A stretch of 64,000 bases of DNA. Origin: Marinilabiliaceae bacterium JC017. GTDB lineage: Bacteria; Bacteroidota; Bacteroidia; Bacteroidales; Marinilabiliaceae. Of the stretch, positions 26,345-35,481 are shown one piece after another. The position numbers and the translations under genes were made by a program. The notes beneath the pieces were generated by a model. That model searched no databases. It was not told the DNA's origin and saw only the letters and a program-made list of their open reading frames with translations. The stretch covers positions 41,820 to 105,819 of the forward strand of contig RHGE01000008.1 of assembly GCA_004296775.1 (NCBI GenBank), written 5' to 3'. Positions within the stretch are counted from its first letter, which is position 1. The number at the start of each line of letters is the position of its first letter.

Positions 26345-26667
26345 CCCCGCATTAAAGGTAAAAAGAGGCTAGCATTTCAACGTGTGTTAAATTTCATACA
26401 GTTCAAAAACTACCTTGCATTCCATTGCCAGCGCCTTGCTTGCAGTTTTTCCGGGTAATCTTGCAGATGTTATAGCCTTTAATAATACCAATGCGAATAA
26501 ACGTTTATAATATTTCAATTAACAGCAATTAATTTGCCTAAAGGATTATTAAACCAAACCTTAAGAAGGCAAAGAACATTACAGATAGTATTCCATCATA
26601 GGAATAGAAATATTGAAAACAAGTTTATTTCATTTATAAATAACTATTAATAAAGCATATTAAATTT

Positions 26668-27120
26668 ATGGGTAGATCACAAGAAACATTCAACAAAAAG
26701 GAAGTAAGAAACAAGAAGGAAAAAAAGAGAAAAGAAAAAGAAAAAAAGAAGTTAGCCAGAAAAGAAAACGAGAGTAAGAGCAGTCTGGATGACATGATTG
26801 CATATGTCGATGAAAATGGCATGATAACTTCTACGCCTCCTGATCCAACCAAAAAGAAAGAAATCAAATTAGAAGACATTGAGATAGGAGTACCTACCCG
26901 TGATTCTTCTGAGGAAATTGACCCCATTAGAAAAGGAGTAGTATCCTTCTTTAACGAATCAAAAGGCTATGGTTTCATAAAAGATATGGAAACCAAAGAA
27001 AGCGTATTTGTACATATCAACAATGTAGTTGACGATATAAAAGAAGGTAACTTGGTTAGCTTCGAAGTTGAGATGGGGCAAAAAGGACCTACTGCAGTAA
27101 AAGTAAAGCAGGTTAAATAG
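26668..27120 (+). CDS. Cold-shock-domain protein with lysine-rich N-terminus
   Basis: This 150-residue protein has a very basic, coiled-coil-like N-terminal third (KKEKKRKEKEKKKLARK), an acidic linker, and a C-terminal cold-shock domain from about residue 87. The nucleic-acid-binding motifs RNP1 (KGYGFIKD) and RNP2 (VFVHI) are visible. CSD proteins bind single-stranded RNA or DNA and melt RNA structure. The basic arm is a common addition in Bacteroidota. It appears monocistronic, with a long upstream leader and a terminator downstream. Start at ATG 26668. Confidence 0.9.
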   Translation: MGRSQETFNKKEVRNKKEKKRKEKEKKKLARKENESKSSLDDMIAYVDENGMITSTPPDPTKKKEIKLEDIEIGVPTRDSSEEIDPIRKGVVSFFNESKGYGFIKDMETKESVFVHINNVVDDIKEGNLVSFEVEMGQKGPTAVKVKQVK

Positions 27121-27176
27121 CATACATCTTTGCCTACCTACTTGTAAAATCCTGGCAAATATTCTACTGCCACAAT

Positions 27177-27242
27177 ATACCGGTTGAACATGATAGTGAA
27201 AACTATATTTGTATCAATGTAGACCGGTATGCCCTTTTTTTT
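27177..27242 (+). terminator. Terminator-like structure after the cold-shock gene
   Basis: ATACCGGT (27177-27184) pairs with ACCGGTAT (27223-27230) and is followed by eight T. Inside the loop is ATAGT-GAAA-ACTAT (27193-27206), a stem with a GNRA tetraloop. The remainder of the gene-free stretch 27243-27789 shows no gene I can support. Confidence 0.6.
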
Positions 27243-27789
27243 CACCAATAATGAAACCTGAGCTTCTTTAAAAAAATTCAAAGAGCTGAAAGATTAACAT
27301 CCGTTATTCTTCCACAAATACACAATGAAGTCGCGCTACGTGCTTCCCTCCTATTCTCCATTCAATTTTTAATCCTGGATACCAGCCTCTTGAATAGTGA
27401 AAATATTGAATAAGGTAAACCAATAAACACGATACAAAAGACGAACTTATACTTGTGTCAAGTTTAGATTTAAAAATTTTACTTTTCGATTTCAATTGAT
27501 CCGTATCCTTCATAAAACTAACCTTTCAAATTCTAACTATAATAGACCGAACAAATGCCTGTAGCTCTTAAAAACACTTAAATCCGATTACAGTGTTTAA
27601 ACATACCGGAATATTCCTGATCGAATACTCTAATTTCTACGCCAAGCCAGGAAAAATAACTACATTAGCGCCATTTAAAATTCAAATTGTAGACAGAATT
27701 ATAGCGTAATAATAAACAAAACTTCCTTAAACAAGAGTTTTGTATAAATTGATGAATCCCTTATAATCTTAGAGAACAATTTTAGACAC

Positions 27790-28338
27790 ATGAAAAACAA
27801 ACTGATAATCCTTCTTTTACTGATCATAACCTCCACAACCACATTCAGTCAATATTTTAAAATCGGCCAAAAAGCCCCTGATATTATCCAGACCTCAGTT
27901 ACCGGAGAAGAAATTTCCTTGTCATCCTTAAAAGGGCAGATGGTATTAATTGACTTTTGGGCCTCATGGTGCGGCCCATGCCGAAAAGAAAATCCTTATA
28001 TCGTAAAAGCCTATCATAAATATGCTAATTCAGATTTCAAAAATGGTAAAGGATTTACGGTCTTTAGCGTTTCACTGGATTCCAAACAAGAGGCATGGAA
28101 AGCTGCCATTGCCAAAGATCAACTGGAATGGCCTAACCACGTAAGTGACCTGAAGGGATGGCGCAATGCCGCAGCTCAGCTGTATAAAGCAAAAAGCGTA
28201 CCGGCTAACTATTTAATTGATGGAGACGGCGTAATTGTTGGAATAAACCTGAGAGGAACAGCTCTTGAAGCTAAACTTAAAAAGCTGGAGCAAAAGAATT
28301 TCTTTTCATTTATTAAAAATGATAAATGCAAAAACTGA
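27790..28338 (+). CDS. TlpA-like thioredoxin-fold protein, exported
   Basis: This 182-residue protein has a signal peptide (residues 1-20, cleavage after TFSQ) and an AhpC/TSA-thioredoxin-like domain. The active site is WCGPC (Cys61, Cys64) in FWASWCGPCRKENPY, with the cis-Pro segment KSVPANYLID. It is probably a periplasmic or outer-membrane-associated thiol-disulfide reductase that keeps Cys residues reduced. It converges on a cysteine-rich lipoprotein gene across a shared terminator, and a DsbA-like gene lies beyond, suggesting a thiol-redox neighbourhood (inference). Confidence 0.9.
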   Translation: MKNKLIILLLLIITSTTTFSQYFKIGQKAPDIIQTSVTGEEISLSSLKGQMVLIDFWASWCGPCRKENPYIVKAYHKYANSDFKNGKGFTVFSVSLDSKQEAWKAAIAKDQLEWPNHVSDLKGWRNAAAQLYKAKSVPANYLIDGDGVIVGINLRGTALEAKLKKLEQKNFFSFIKNDKCKN

Positions 28339-28357
28339 TAAAGAAATACATAGTGAT

Positions 28358-28411
28358 ACGAGCTAAAAAAAACGATCGATTAATAAAATCGATCGTTTTT
28401 TTTTAGCTCGT
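28358..28411. terminator. Long bidirectional terminator between convergent genes
   Basis: A stem of about 23 bp (28358-28380 with 28388-28411) contains A8/T9 tracts flanked by CGATCGAT on the loop side and AGCTCGT at the base, with one unpaired T and a 7-nt loop. It lies between the stops of the convergent TlpA-like and lipoprotein genes and can serve both. Confidence 0.85.
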
Positions 28412-28419
28412 AAAGGCTA

Positions 28420-28776
28420 TTACTCACACAATGAACAAACCTTTGCTTCATTCAACATTTTCATTGTATGCGCCTTCAACTTACCAATTACCGTTTGTTG
28501 AGCAGCGCTCTCTAATGGCCCGCACATTGCAATACTTAGTTGTTCCAGTCCTTCTGGTGTATCTTCATACCGTTTTTTTTGATAAACGTAATGGCAATTG
28601 CCATCAGAGTCACAGCATGATGTAGCCTGTTCAGGTGCAGTACATAACTTTTGACTATACTCTTCACATACTTCAGCCTTCTTATCATCATCCGATTCAC
28701 AGCCAGTGAACACACAAGTCAGTAATCCTAACAATGCCATTGGAAGCAAAAAAATGTTCTTTTTCATCTGTTTCAT
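28420..28776 (-). CDS. Small cysteine-rich lipoprotein, probably surface-exposed
   Basis: This 118-residue protein has no family I recognise. A lipoprotein signal ends at lipobox VFTGC (Cys26), and the next residues ESDDDKK resemble the acidic lipoprotein export signal that directs Bacteroidota lipoproteins to the cell surface. The mature part has eight further Cys: one CC pair, single Cys in EVCEE, KLCTA, GNCHY and AMCGP, and a C-terminal CSLCE. Such an even, dense set suggests disulfides or metal binding. The neighbouring thioredoxin-fold genes could act on it. ATG 28767 is an alternative start. Confidence 0.75.
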   Translation of the reverse strand: MKQMKKNIFLLPMALLGLLTCVFTGCESDDDKKAEVCEEYSQKLCTAPEQATSCCDSDGNCHYVYQKKRYEDTPEGLEQLSIAMCGPLESAAQQTVIGKLKAHTMKMLNEAKVCSLCE

Positions 28777-28857
28777 TTTATTTTTTAATAGATCTTTTTG
28801 AAATACGCAATTACCTTCCTGTTGGTTATTTCAATTCCTCAATAAAAATAGATAAAA

Positions 28858-29520
28858 TCACTCTTTCTTTAACTCTCCATTTATAATTTTATCTATTGAA
28901 TTATAATCTAGATATCCCTTATACACCCTTTTACCAATAATAAAAGTAGGGGTACCAGTCAATCCCAAAACCTTAAAATCTCTCATATTACCATCCAAAT
29001 AACTGTAATCATCATTATCCAGGAGACATTCGGCTATTTCTGTATTGTCACTTATATAATCATCTAATAACTGTTTGAACTCATTTGTATAAACTACCTG
29101 AGGTTCATAAATAAGTAGTTGATGGTATTTCTCAAAAGAACCAAATTTATTCACACAAATAGCCGCTTGCGTAGCTTTTTGCACAGCAGCATTATTCCCA
29201 AGCACAAGAGGTTTTACTACTAAACGCACTTTTCCACCATCAATAAAATTCGTTTTAAGTTTGGGATACACATCATTAAAAAACTTAGTACAGAAACCAC
29301 AGTTGTAGCTTGAATACATATATATAGTAACAACCGCATTATCTGCTCCGAAAGCAATATCATATTCATTAGTTTTAATCTCTGCCTCTAATTCAACATA
29401 TCCATGATCTGAAAAAAACAGAGTCCAAATCTTAATAGCAATTAAAACCAATAATATAACAGTAAAAGAATATGCAACCCAATACTTTTTATTCATTAAG
29501 AATTTCTTCATTACAAACAT
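28858..29520 (-). CDS. Membrane-anchored DsbA-like thiol-disulfide protein
   Basis: This 220-residue protein has one N-terminal membrane anchor (about 15-35) and a DsbA/DsbG-like thioredoxin domain. The active site is CGFC (Cys74, Cys77) in SSYNCGFCTKFF, and the cis-Pro loop is GTPTFIIG. It probably oxidises or isomerises disulfides in the periplasm, as a DsbA- or DsbC-type enzyme would. It starts 14 bp after the AsmA stop codon on the same strand and is probably cotranscribed with it. In-frame ATGs at 29511 and 29496 are alternatives. Confidence 0.87.
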   Translation of the reverse strand: MFVMKKFLMNKKYWVAYSFTVILLVLIAIKIWTLFFSDHGYVELEAEIKTNEYDIAFGADNAVVTIYMYSSYNCGFCTKFFNDVYPKLKTNFIDGGKVRLVVKPLVLGNNAAVQKATQAAICVNKFGSFEKYHQLLIYEPQVVYTNEFKQLLDDYISDNTEIAECLLDNDDYSYLDGNMRDFKVLGLTGTPTFIIGKRVYKGYLDYNSIDKIINGELKKE

Positions 29521-29534
29521 ATCTTGAACTAATA

Positions 29535-32500
29535 CTATTCTTTCACTTTATCCACGCCAGCAGTCTTCTTTTCGCTTTCCACCGATAAATCTTTAACCCC
29601 CGTTTTAAAATCAAATAATCTGGGAAAGAAAATAGATTTAAGCTTTCTTTCCTGAACAAATATGGTAGCCTGCATAATTTTCCGCAAATCCTGATTATCC
29701 AAAACATTTTTTTCCTTGCCATTAATATATTCAGCTCGTACGTATTTAGGTCGTAATTCATCTTTTTTTCCACTCTCCTCCTTCTCTTCTTGCTTCCGAA
29801 TACTACGCTTACTCTTTCCAAATAGTATTTGACGAGGGAATATACCTACATGATACTGATAGTCCCCTCCAAATGACTGCTTCCCAATTACAGTCACATC
29901 AAGAGAATTACTTTTTACGTCAGTTTTGGGAACAAAAATGGCATCATTAAAAACAAAAACTTTACTATCTATTGTTTTAAATTGCATGTTATCCAGCTCC
30001 TTTACACCTGAAACACCAGACATATCAGTAGCGCGTTTATAATCAAACAACCCTCCATTTTCCAAGCGTAAATCTGCTTTCATGTTCATTTCATCAGTTA
30101 CAACATCATCGCCCATCATAAGAATATAACTATCTGCATGCCCTGAAAAAACGCCACTAATTTGTTCATGGGTGATTTCCGATTGATAATCCTTAAAATC
30201 ATCAAAATCCTGAAGCAATTGTGAAATATCCATCCCTTCAATGGTATTTCGCATAACAATCACTGTTTCACTTGGTGAAGCAATCTTGCAATTAACGGAG
30301 CTGTTCATCCGGCCTTTAAAACCCTCAAATTTAAATTGATCGATTACTACGGCACTATTCGTTACATTGAACAAGCTTGAAATATTTTTCACCTGAATTT
30401 TACCATAGTGGAGACCATGCAGCGTGAATTTTCCTTTAGCCTGAAATTGATAACCCACATCCGTTAAGTATTTATAAAACATAGATTCAACCGCTTTTTC
30501 ATCGCCTTCGTCAGTACTTTCTTCCGGCAATACTTCTGCCTGAACCGTATCCGCATCAGCTTCCATGAAGGCATCAAACACAGCCATGTCCACATCTCCA
30601 ACTCTAAATACACCCTCAATAAATAAGGGTATAGAATCTTTCTTTAGTATTGATTGATTGACATTGACTATTTTGGTCGAATCCATATTAAAATCAATTC
30701 CCATACACTGTCCCTTCATCTGATTGATGGATAGCGTATCAGATTGAAGGTTAATTTTCCCGTAAAAATCATCAAGACGCATTAATGTATCCGGCATTTC
30801 CACCGAAACATTTTTCAATTCCATATTAAATCGGCTGCTTTCAAATAACAGATCGTTCATTTGATCTTCGATAGAATCCAGGTTAAGTGTTCCTGCAGAG
30901 GAAAAGGAAGCCGTTACTTCCCCGGCTAAATGTTTCACCAAGGTATCGGGAAGCATTGTTTTAATCTCATCCAGACAAAGCTTTGCCTTACCATTCATCC
31001 GGTAACCGGGCCTCTCAAGATCCTGAACCATGCCGGATCCGGTGAACAAACAACTATCGGTTTCAAGATGGAAGGCCTTTACATCTACCCCCATGGTTTG
31101 AAGCTGAGTGACACTTCCACTCCATAGCGCATCCATGGAGGTATTTTTAATATTAACATGGTAAGCCGGAACCTCTGCTTTTACATTATTCACCTGAATT
31201 TGTCCGGGTAAATAAACCAATTGCCCGGATAGTGAATCAATGGACAAAGCTGAATCCATTTTAACATTAAGATCGCTTAAATCAATGGTGGCACGACTGG
31301 TATTCAACAGGTAATCAATAAAATCATCCCCAATAGAATCGGGCAATACGCCTTTAGTAGAAAGGGAGGCATTTATTTGCCCATTAACATTTTGAACAAC
31401 CGTATCCGGGATAAATGTTTCAAATTCTTCCAGGTTAAGCTGCAAATTAGTAGTCACATCATATTTCAGCTGATCGATATCCCGCACCGAAAAGGATACA
31501 TCCCCTTTGCTTTGTTCGGTTTCAAAGTGAAACTTGTCAAAAACAATGCTGGTGGTTTTATTATTACGCAAATCACCGTTTGTCATCTGCCCCCCGAATG
31601 ATATGTTTTTTACCTTAGGGTATTGAGCGGTAACAACGGCTCCGTTTTTCATCGCAAAACTCACATTCACCTGGGGCATTATTGAATCGGTGACATTTCC
31701 TTTAACTAAACCATTGAAGTTCATTTTTCCGGCTATGGCCTTTATGCCATACTCTTTAAGCATCTGGCGCGGCACATATTTAAGTAATTCACCGGCATTA
31801 ATTTCCGTGCCTTTAACAGAGATATCGGCAGCTATTGTATCGGTTAAATCAACCGACCCGGAAACCGCTAAACGGGCCCCATCGGTTTTAACATCAACAT
31901 CATTAAAACTAACCACATTATTAGCATACACCAGGTTAAAAACCACATCTGTTTCTTTCATCAGGCACAGATTGGTTTTCTTAAAACTGCAATCGGAAAG
32001 TTTAATATTTCCACTGGTTGCCCCTTCAAAAATGCCATTGGCAAATTTACCGGAAGCTTGCAGGTTGGGAATAAAAAAATTTGCAGCCGTTGACAAAGAA
32101 CTATCCATATAATGACACGATATTTCACTCAACGACAACTCCTTTAACAGCAAATTCAAATCCGATGAAGCTGTATCCGTTTGAACTGTTTGAGTAGTAT
32201 CCATTAAAAAATCAAAATTACTTCTCCCCCGGGTGTCCACCATATAATTAAAGTCTGCCCCCATAACTTCAACTTTCATTACTTTAAAATCCCCGTTTAT
32301 CAAAGGCATGGTTTCAACTGAGATATATACCTTATCGATGTTCACAAGGGTATCACTTACCGAAACTAACGAATCTACCGCATTAAAAACATTGGGCGAA
32401 CCAAGCCTTATCCCATTAAATTCGACGGTAGCCAGTGGAAACCGTTTAAGGAAAGTAAACGATACATCTTCCACCTCTAAGGGGGCCTCAATAACCTTAC

Positions 32501-32624
32501 TAACACGACCTAAAGCATACTTTGTAATTTTATCTTCTGTTAATTTAGCTACAACTATCAGAATGATAATCAACGAAAAAACAGTTATTAAAAAATACTC
32601 GAATAGTCTAAGGGCTTTTTTCAT
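29535..32624 (-). CDS. AsmA family envelope protein
   Basis: This 1029-residue protein begins with a single membrane anchor (about 8-29), followed by the AsmA N-terminal pattern KITKYALGRVSKVIEAPLEV and long beta-strand repeats with a C-terminal AsmA-like region. AsmA/TamB-type proteins form lipid-transfer grooves that span the periplasm and help outer-membrane homeostasis. Length is normal for Bacteroidota AsmA proteins. The DsbA-like gene follows it closely. No cysteine cluster explains that pairing. Confidence 0.88.
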   Translation of the reverse strand: MKKALRLFEYFLITVFSLIIILIVVAKLTEDKITKYALGRVSKVIEAPLEVEDVSFTFLKRFPLATVEFNGIRLGSPNVFNAVDSLVSVSDTLVNIDKVYISVETMPLINGDFKVMKVEVMGADFNYMVDTRGRSNFDFLMDTTQTVQTDTASSDLNLLLKELSLSEISCHYMDSSLSTAANFFIPNLQASGKFANGIFEGATSGNIKLSDCSFKKTNLCLMKETDVVFNLVYANNVVSFNDVDVKTDGARLAVSGSVDLTDTIAADISVKGTEINAGELLKYVPRQMLKEYGIKAIAGKMNFNGLVKGNVTDSIMPQVNVSFAMKNGAVVTAQYPKVKNISFGGQMTNGDLRNNKTTSIVFDKFHFETEQSKGDVSFSVRDIDQLKYDVTTNLQLNLEEFETFIPDTVVQNVNGQINASLSTKGVLPDSIGDDFIDYLLNTSRATIDLSDLNVKMDSALSIDSLSGQLVYLPGQIQVNNVKAEVPAYHVNIKNTSMDALWSGSVTQLQTMGVDVKAFHLETDSCLFTGSGMVQDLERPGYRMNGKAKLCLDEIKTMLPDTLVKHLAGEVTASFSSAGTLNLDSIEDQMNDLLFESSRFNMELKNVSVEMPDTLMRLDDFYGKINLQSDTLSINQMKGQCMGIDFNMDSTKIVNVNQSILKKDSIPLFIEGVFRVGDVDMAVFDAFMEADADTVQAEVLPEESTDEGDEKAVESMFYKYLTDVGYQFQAKGKFTLHGLHYGKIQVKNISSLFNVTNSAVVIDQFKFEGFKGRMNSSVNCKIASPSETVIVMRNTIEGMDISQLLQDFDDFKDYQSEITHEQISGVFSGHADSYILMMGDDVVTDEMNMKADLRLENGGLFDYKRATDMSGVSGVKELDNMQFKTIDSKVFVFNDAIFVPKTDVKSNSLDVTVIGKQSFGGDYQYHVGIFPRQILFGKSKRSIRKQEEKEESGKKDELRPKYVRAEYINGKEKNVLDNQDLRKIMQATIFVQERKLKSIFFPRLFDFKTGVKDLSVESEKKTAGVDKVKE

Positions 32625-33385
32625 ACGTTTATTCTATCTTTTTAATTGTCGTATGGAACTAACCATGATTAAATAATCATTCTCCTGTGTGAGTTAAAAA
32701 TTCTTTAATCATGGATGTTTCATCTGTTAAAAATTAGACAAGAGACTGATAGATATGAGATAATAAATTGCGAACACAGAGACCCTGAGACGCAGAGTTT
32801 TTCTTTATTAATCATTGGCTTCGCCGATCTTTCGATTCTCCTGTGCGATTAGCCCAATTAATCATGGGCGTTTCAACTGTTTATTTTATCACTTCAATTG
32901 TCAGATGAAACTCACAAATAAATTTGATCATCTGCCGGTTAAAAAATCAGATAATCAAATTCACATGTTTGTTTCATAATATTTTAATATGAATCGATTA
33001 ATAATTGCAACATCAACATTAGTACATAACAAAGATGTGAAATAATTAAAATATACCACATTCTTTTTTACTCCTTACCTGTCAATATCCTATATATAAT
33101 TTCCACTAGCATACATATCCTGCCGGAAAACAGACAAATATAACAATTTAATATTGGTATCCATTCACTCCCGGGAGGGATATATTTGATCTCAAAAGAA
33201 TATATTCAACATACTGTGACATAATTATTAAAACACTATCAAAACTCTATAATTACCTAACAGGCAATCAATAATAAAATACACATCACATGTGACATCA
33301 ATCTATTCACTATCAATTATCCAATTCAACACACTATTGTCATCCACATTATCTATTTTTGAACCATAAAATCAAAAACCACATC
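32625..33385. repeat. Gene-free stretch with R4, R1 pieces and a 55-bp direct repeat
   Basis: TTCTCCTGTGTGAGTT ... TTTAATCATGGATGTTTCAT (about 32681-32726) recurs as TTCTCCTGTGCGATT ... TTAATCATGGGCGTTTCAAC (about 32836-32878). Between them lie an R1-like left end (GAGATAATAAATTGCG) and GAGACGCAGAG. R4 copy 2 occupies 32903-32982. From 32983 to 33385 nothing else is recognisable except TATTTTTG (33354-33361), a possible -7 element of the next gene. Confidence 0.45.
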
Positions 33386-34036
33386 ATGCGCAATAAAATA
33401 TTATTACTAATACTAACCATCATTCTATATACCACATTAAAACTTTTCATCCCCTTTGGCGGTCTCATCTTGTACCCTATCACCCTGTTGGTAACCTTCT
33501 TCCACGAAACAGGCCATGCCTTGTTTGCCCTCCTGACCGGTGGTTCGGTAATCGGCATTCAAATCAACGGCGATGGTTCAGGATATGCCCGTCTGGCAGG
33601 AGGCATACAACTATTGGTCCTTCCGGGTGGTTACATTGGCAGTGCTCTATGGGGAAATCTCCTGTTATACATTGCTCTTTACAAAGAAAAATATAGCCGT
33701 CCGATCATCTATTTTCTTATTGCTATTTTGACATTTAGTGCCCTCTTCTGGTTTAACTCCATAGGCACTACCATTTTATTGCTTGTTTTTGCCGCAGCCT
33801 TAGTCTGGATAAGCAAACAATCACATACAATCATCTCAAACACACTTCTGGTATTGGGCACCACATCTCTTATTTACATCATCATGGATTTCAATGGCGG
33901 CCCGTCTTCTGACCTGGCCAGATTTACCGCCATGATTCCCATATTACCAAAGTTTCTATGGGCCACTCTTTGGCTAGCGGCTGTATTGTATTTAACCTAT
34001 CTCATCCAAGTGAAAAAAAAAGATAAAGAAAAGTAA
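33386..34036 (+). CDS. M50B-like membrane metalloprotease homologue
   Basis: This 216-residue multi-pass membrane protein resembles the peptidase M50B-like family. The zinc motif HETGH (in VTFFHETGHALFALLTGG) lies in the second hydrophobic segment, and LPGGYIGSALWGNLLL is the second conserved block of the family. About six membrane segments are predicted by eye. M50 proteases cut transmembrane helices, but many M50B-like proteins are uncharacterised. ATG 33386 is preferred to a TTG 27 bp upstream. It stands alone on the plus strand. Confidence 0.82.
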   Translation: MRNKILLLILTIILYTTLKLFIPFGGLILYPITLLVTFFHETGHALFALLTGGSVIGIQINGDGSGYARLAGGIQLLVLPGGYIGSALWGNLLLYIALYKEKYSRPIIYFLIAILTFSALFWFNSIGTTILLLVFAAALVWISKQSHTIISNTLLVLGTTSLIYIIMDFNGGPSSDLARFTAMIPILPKFLWATLWLAAVLYLTYLIQVKKKDKEK

Positions 34037-34154
34037 ACCGGTAGATTGAACCAACCACCGCATTTATAACTCTTAGACACAATCAACTATATAGCTTTTC
34101 CATTTGAACAATATCGGCACAAATAAGTGTCGATATTACAGAACGGTGATAATT

Positions 34155-34595
34155 TTATCTTTTTAGTGTCGTCTCATAGATACGGATCCATTCTGCAGCT
34201 TTCATTTTTCCAGCCAACTCCCCTATTAATTCATAAGGTACCTGGTTAATATTTCTGAAACGAATACAACTCTTACCTATATCCAATTTATTGCGACAAT
34301 GCTTGGGGTATTCACTCAAAAACCAGTTCATTAGCTTTTTATCAGCATACAAACCCATATGATACACAGCCACAAAATTCTTATGGGAAGCAATACTAAG
34401 AAAAGGCAAAGGTAATCGCCGGTCACAATGATAACCGGCGGGATAGACTGAATGTGGCACCACATAACTAATGTTCTCACTAAAACCTTCAGGAAGATGA
34501 TCCAAAATCACCTTCCTTAATTGATTCATCACCTCCTGCCTTTCAACTGGCAATTGATTGATGTATTGCTCGGGTGTATTGGCTTTTATCTGCAT
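34155..34595 (-). CDS. DUF1801 domain protein
   Basis: This 146-residue cytoplasmic protein matches the DUF1801/YdhG-type family: TPEQYINQLPVERQEVMNQL at the start, then ENISYVVPHSVYP, FLSIASHKNFVAVYHMGLY and GKSCIRFRN. Its function is not known. It converges with the M50-like gene and shares no evident operon. Confidence 0.85.
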   Translation of the reverse strand: MQIKANTPEQYINQLPVERQEVMNQLRKVILDHLPEGFSENISYVVPHSVYPAGYHCDRRLPLPFLSIASHKNFVAVYHMGLYADKKLMNWFLSEYPKHCRNKLDIGKSCIRFRNINQVPYELIGELAGKMKAAEWIRIYETTLKR

Positions 34596-34854
34596 AATTC
34601 AATACTATTAATGACATTCAATGATGAAAAACAGACATTCTAAAATTTACCAAAGTGCATCATTGAAAGTTCCATGATCTATTGTATCAACAATTCAAAC
34701 ACAAAAAAGTGTAAAGACAGATAAAAATTGAAATTCCTATAGATTTAAAATCAAATATTCCCTGATAAAAAAGCACAAACATTACTGATAAGACACTTAT
34801 ATTTCCCGTCTGGTCAGCATCAACCTTTGTCGCGTCAGCGCTGTCCGATGACGG

Positions 34855-35135
34855 GTACGTATTAACCACTCACAGGGCAACGTATACCAAGGATTTGTAT
34901 ACGTATACACATGAAGTTTTAATGTAGAAACATGTCCGGTTAATGTTAACGAGTCCCTGGTTTGTGTTTTTTGGGCTATTTTGACGTTAACAAGAGACAA
35001 AAAAACGTTGAAATAACACCCTTTTTTGCAAATGAGCTACCGGGATACATTAACCAATGAGTGGTATACGTGTACACGAGACGGTAATACATTGAAACAT
35101 GACCGGAAAAAGTTATCACGTGAACGGTATGTACC
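34855..35135. repeat. Degenerate direct repeat with GTATACGTATAC palindromes
   Basis: Two related blocks about 170-190 bp apart (about 34855-34955 and 35043-35135) share ATTAACCA, GTATACGTATACAC / GTATACGTGTACAC, TTGAAACATGACCGG-like and GTTA-CACG segments. GTATACGTATAC (34897-34908) is a perfect 12-bp palindrome. They lie in the gene-free stretch 34596-35481; no protein is credible there. Confidence 0.5.
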
Positions 35136-35164
35136 GGATTAGGGGTGAATTTGCAACTATCTTC

Positions 35165-35310
35165 TCCCTAACCCGGACAAAACAAAGAAGCACACAGATA
35201 TGAGTATCAATACTTTTGCATGGCTTGGTTTATAATATTCTGCCGTAAAAAACACGATTATTACGGATAAGACACCTGAAAACTCTTGTCCAACCATTAC
35301 TCTTAATGCA
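35165..35310 (-). repeat. R2 repeat, reverse copy
   Basis: GGACAAAACAAAGAAGCACA, GATATGAGTATCAATACTTT, TAATATTCTGCCGTAAAAAA and CTCTTGTCC at the far end are the reverse complement of R2. It shows both ends, GGACAA and TTGTCC. Confidence 0.6.
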
Positions 35311-35481
35311 ACACTTTGTTTTCTGCGTCGTGGCGCCTTTGCGAGATTAAAAACTCCTATCCATTCATTTCTAATACATTTAATATAACTTGCAACAAAA
35401 GCACCCCATAGTTGCGTTAATCGTGCACCCCATTCTTTCTGATTTAATCTTGTTTTGCAATGAAGCTAAAAAGACAGAAAA

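Noticed and set aside
27304..27513. 69-codon frame on the minus strand
   Set aside because: It has no family resemblance or supporting promoter, and lies between two solid genes in AT-rich DNA.
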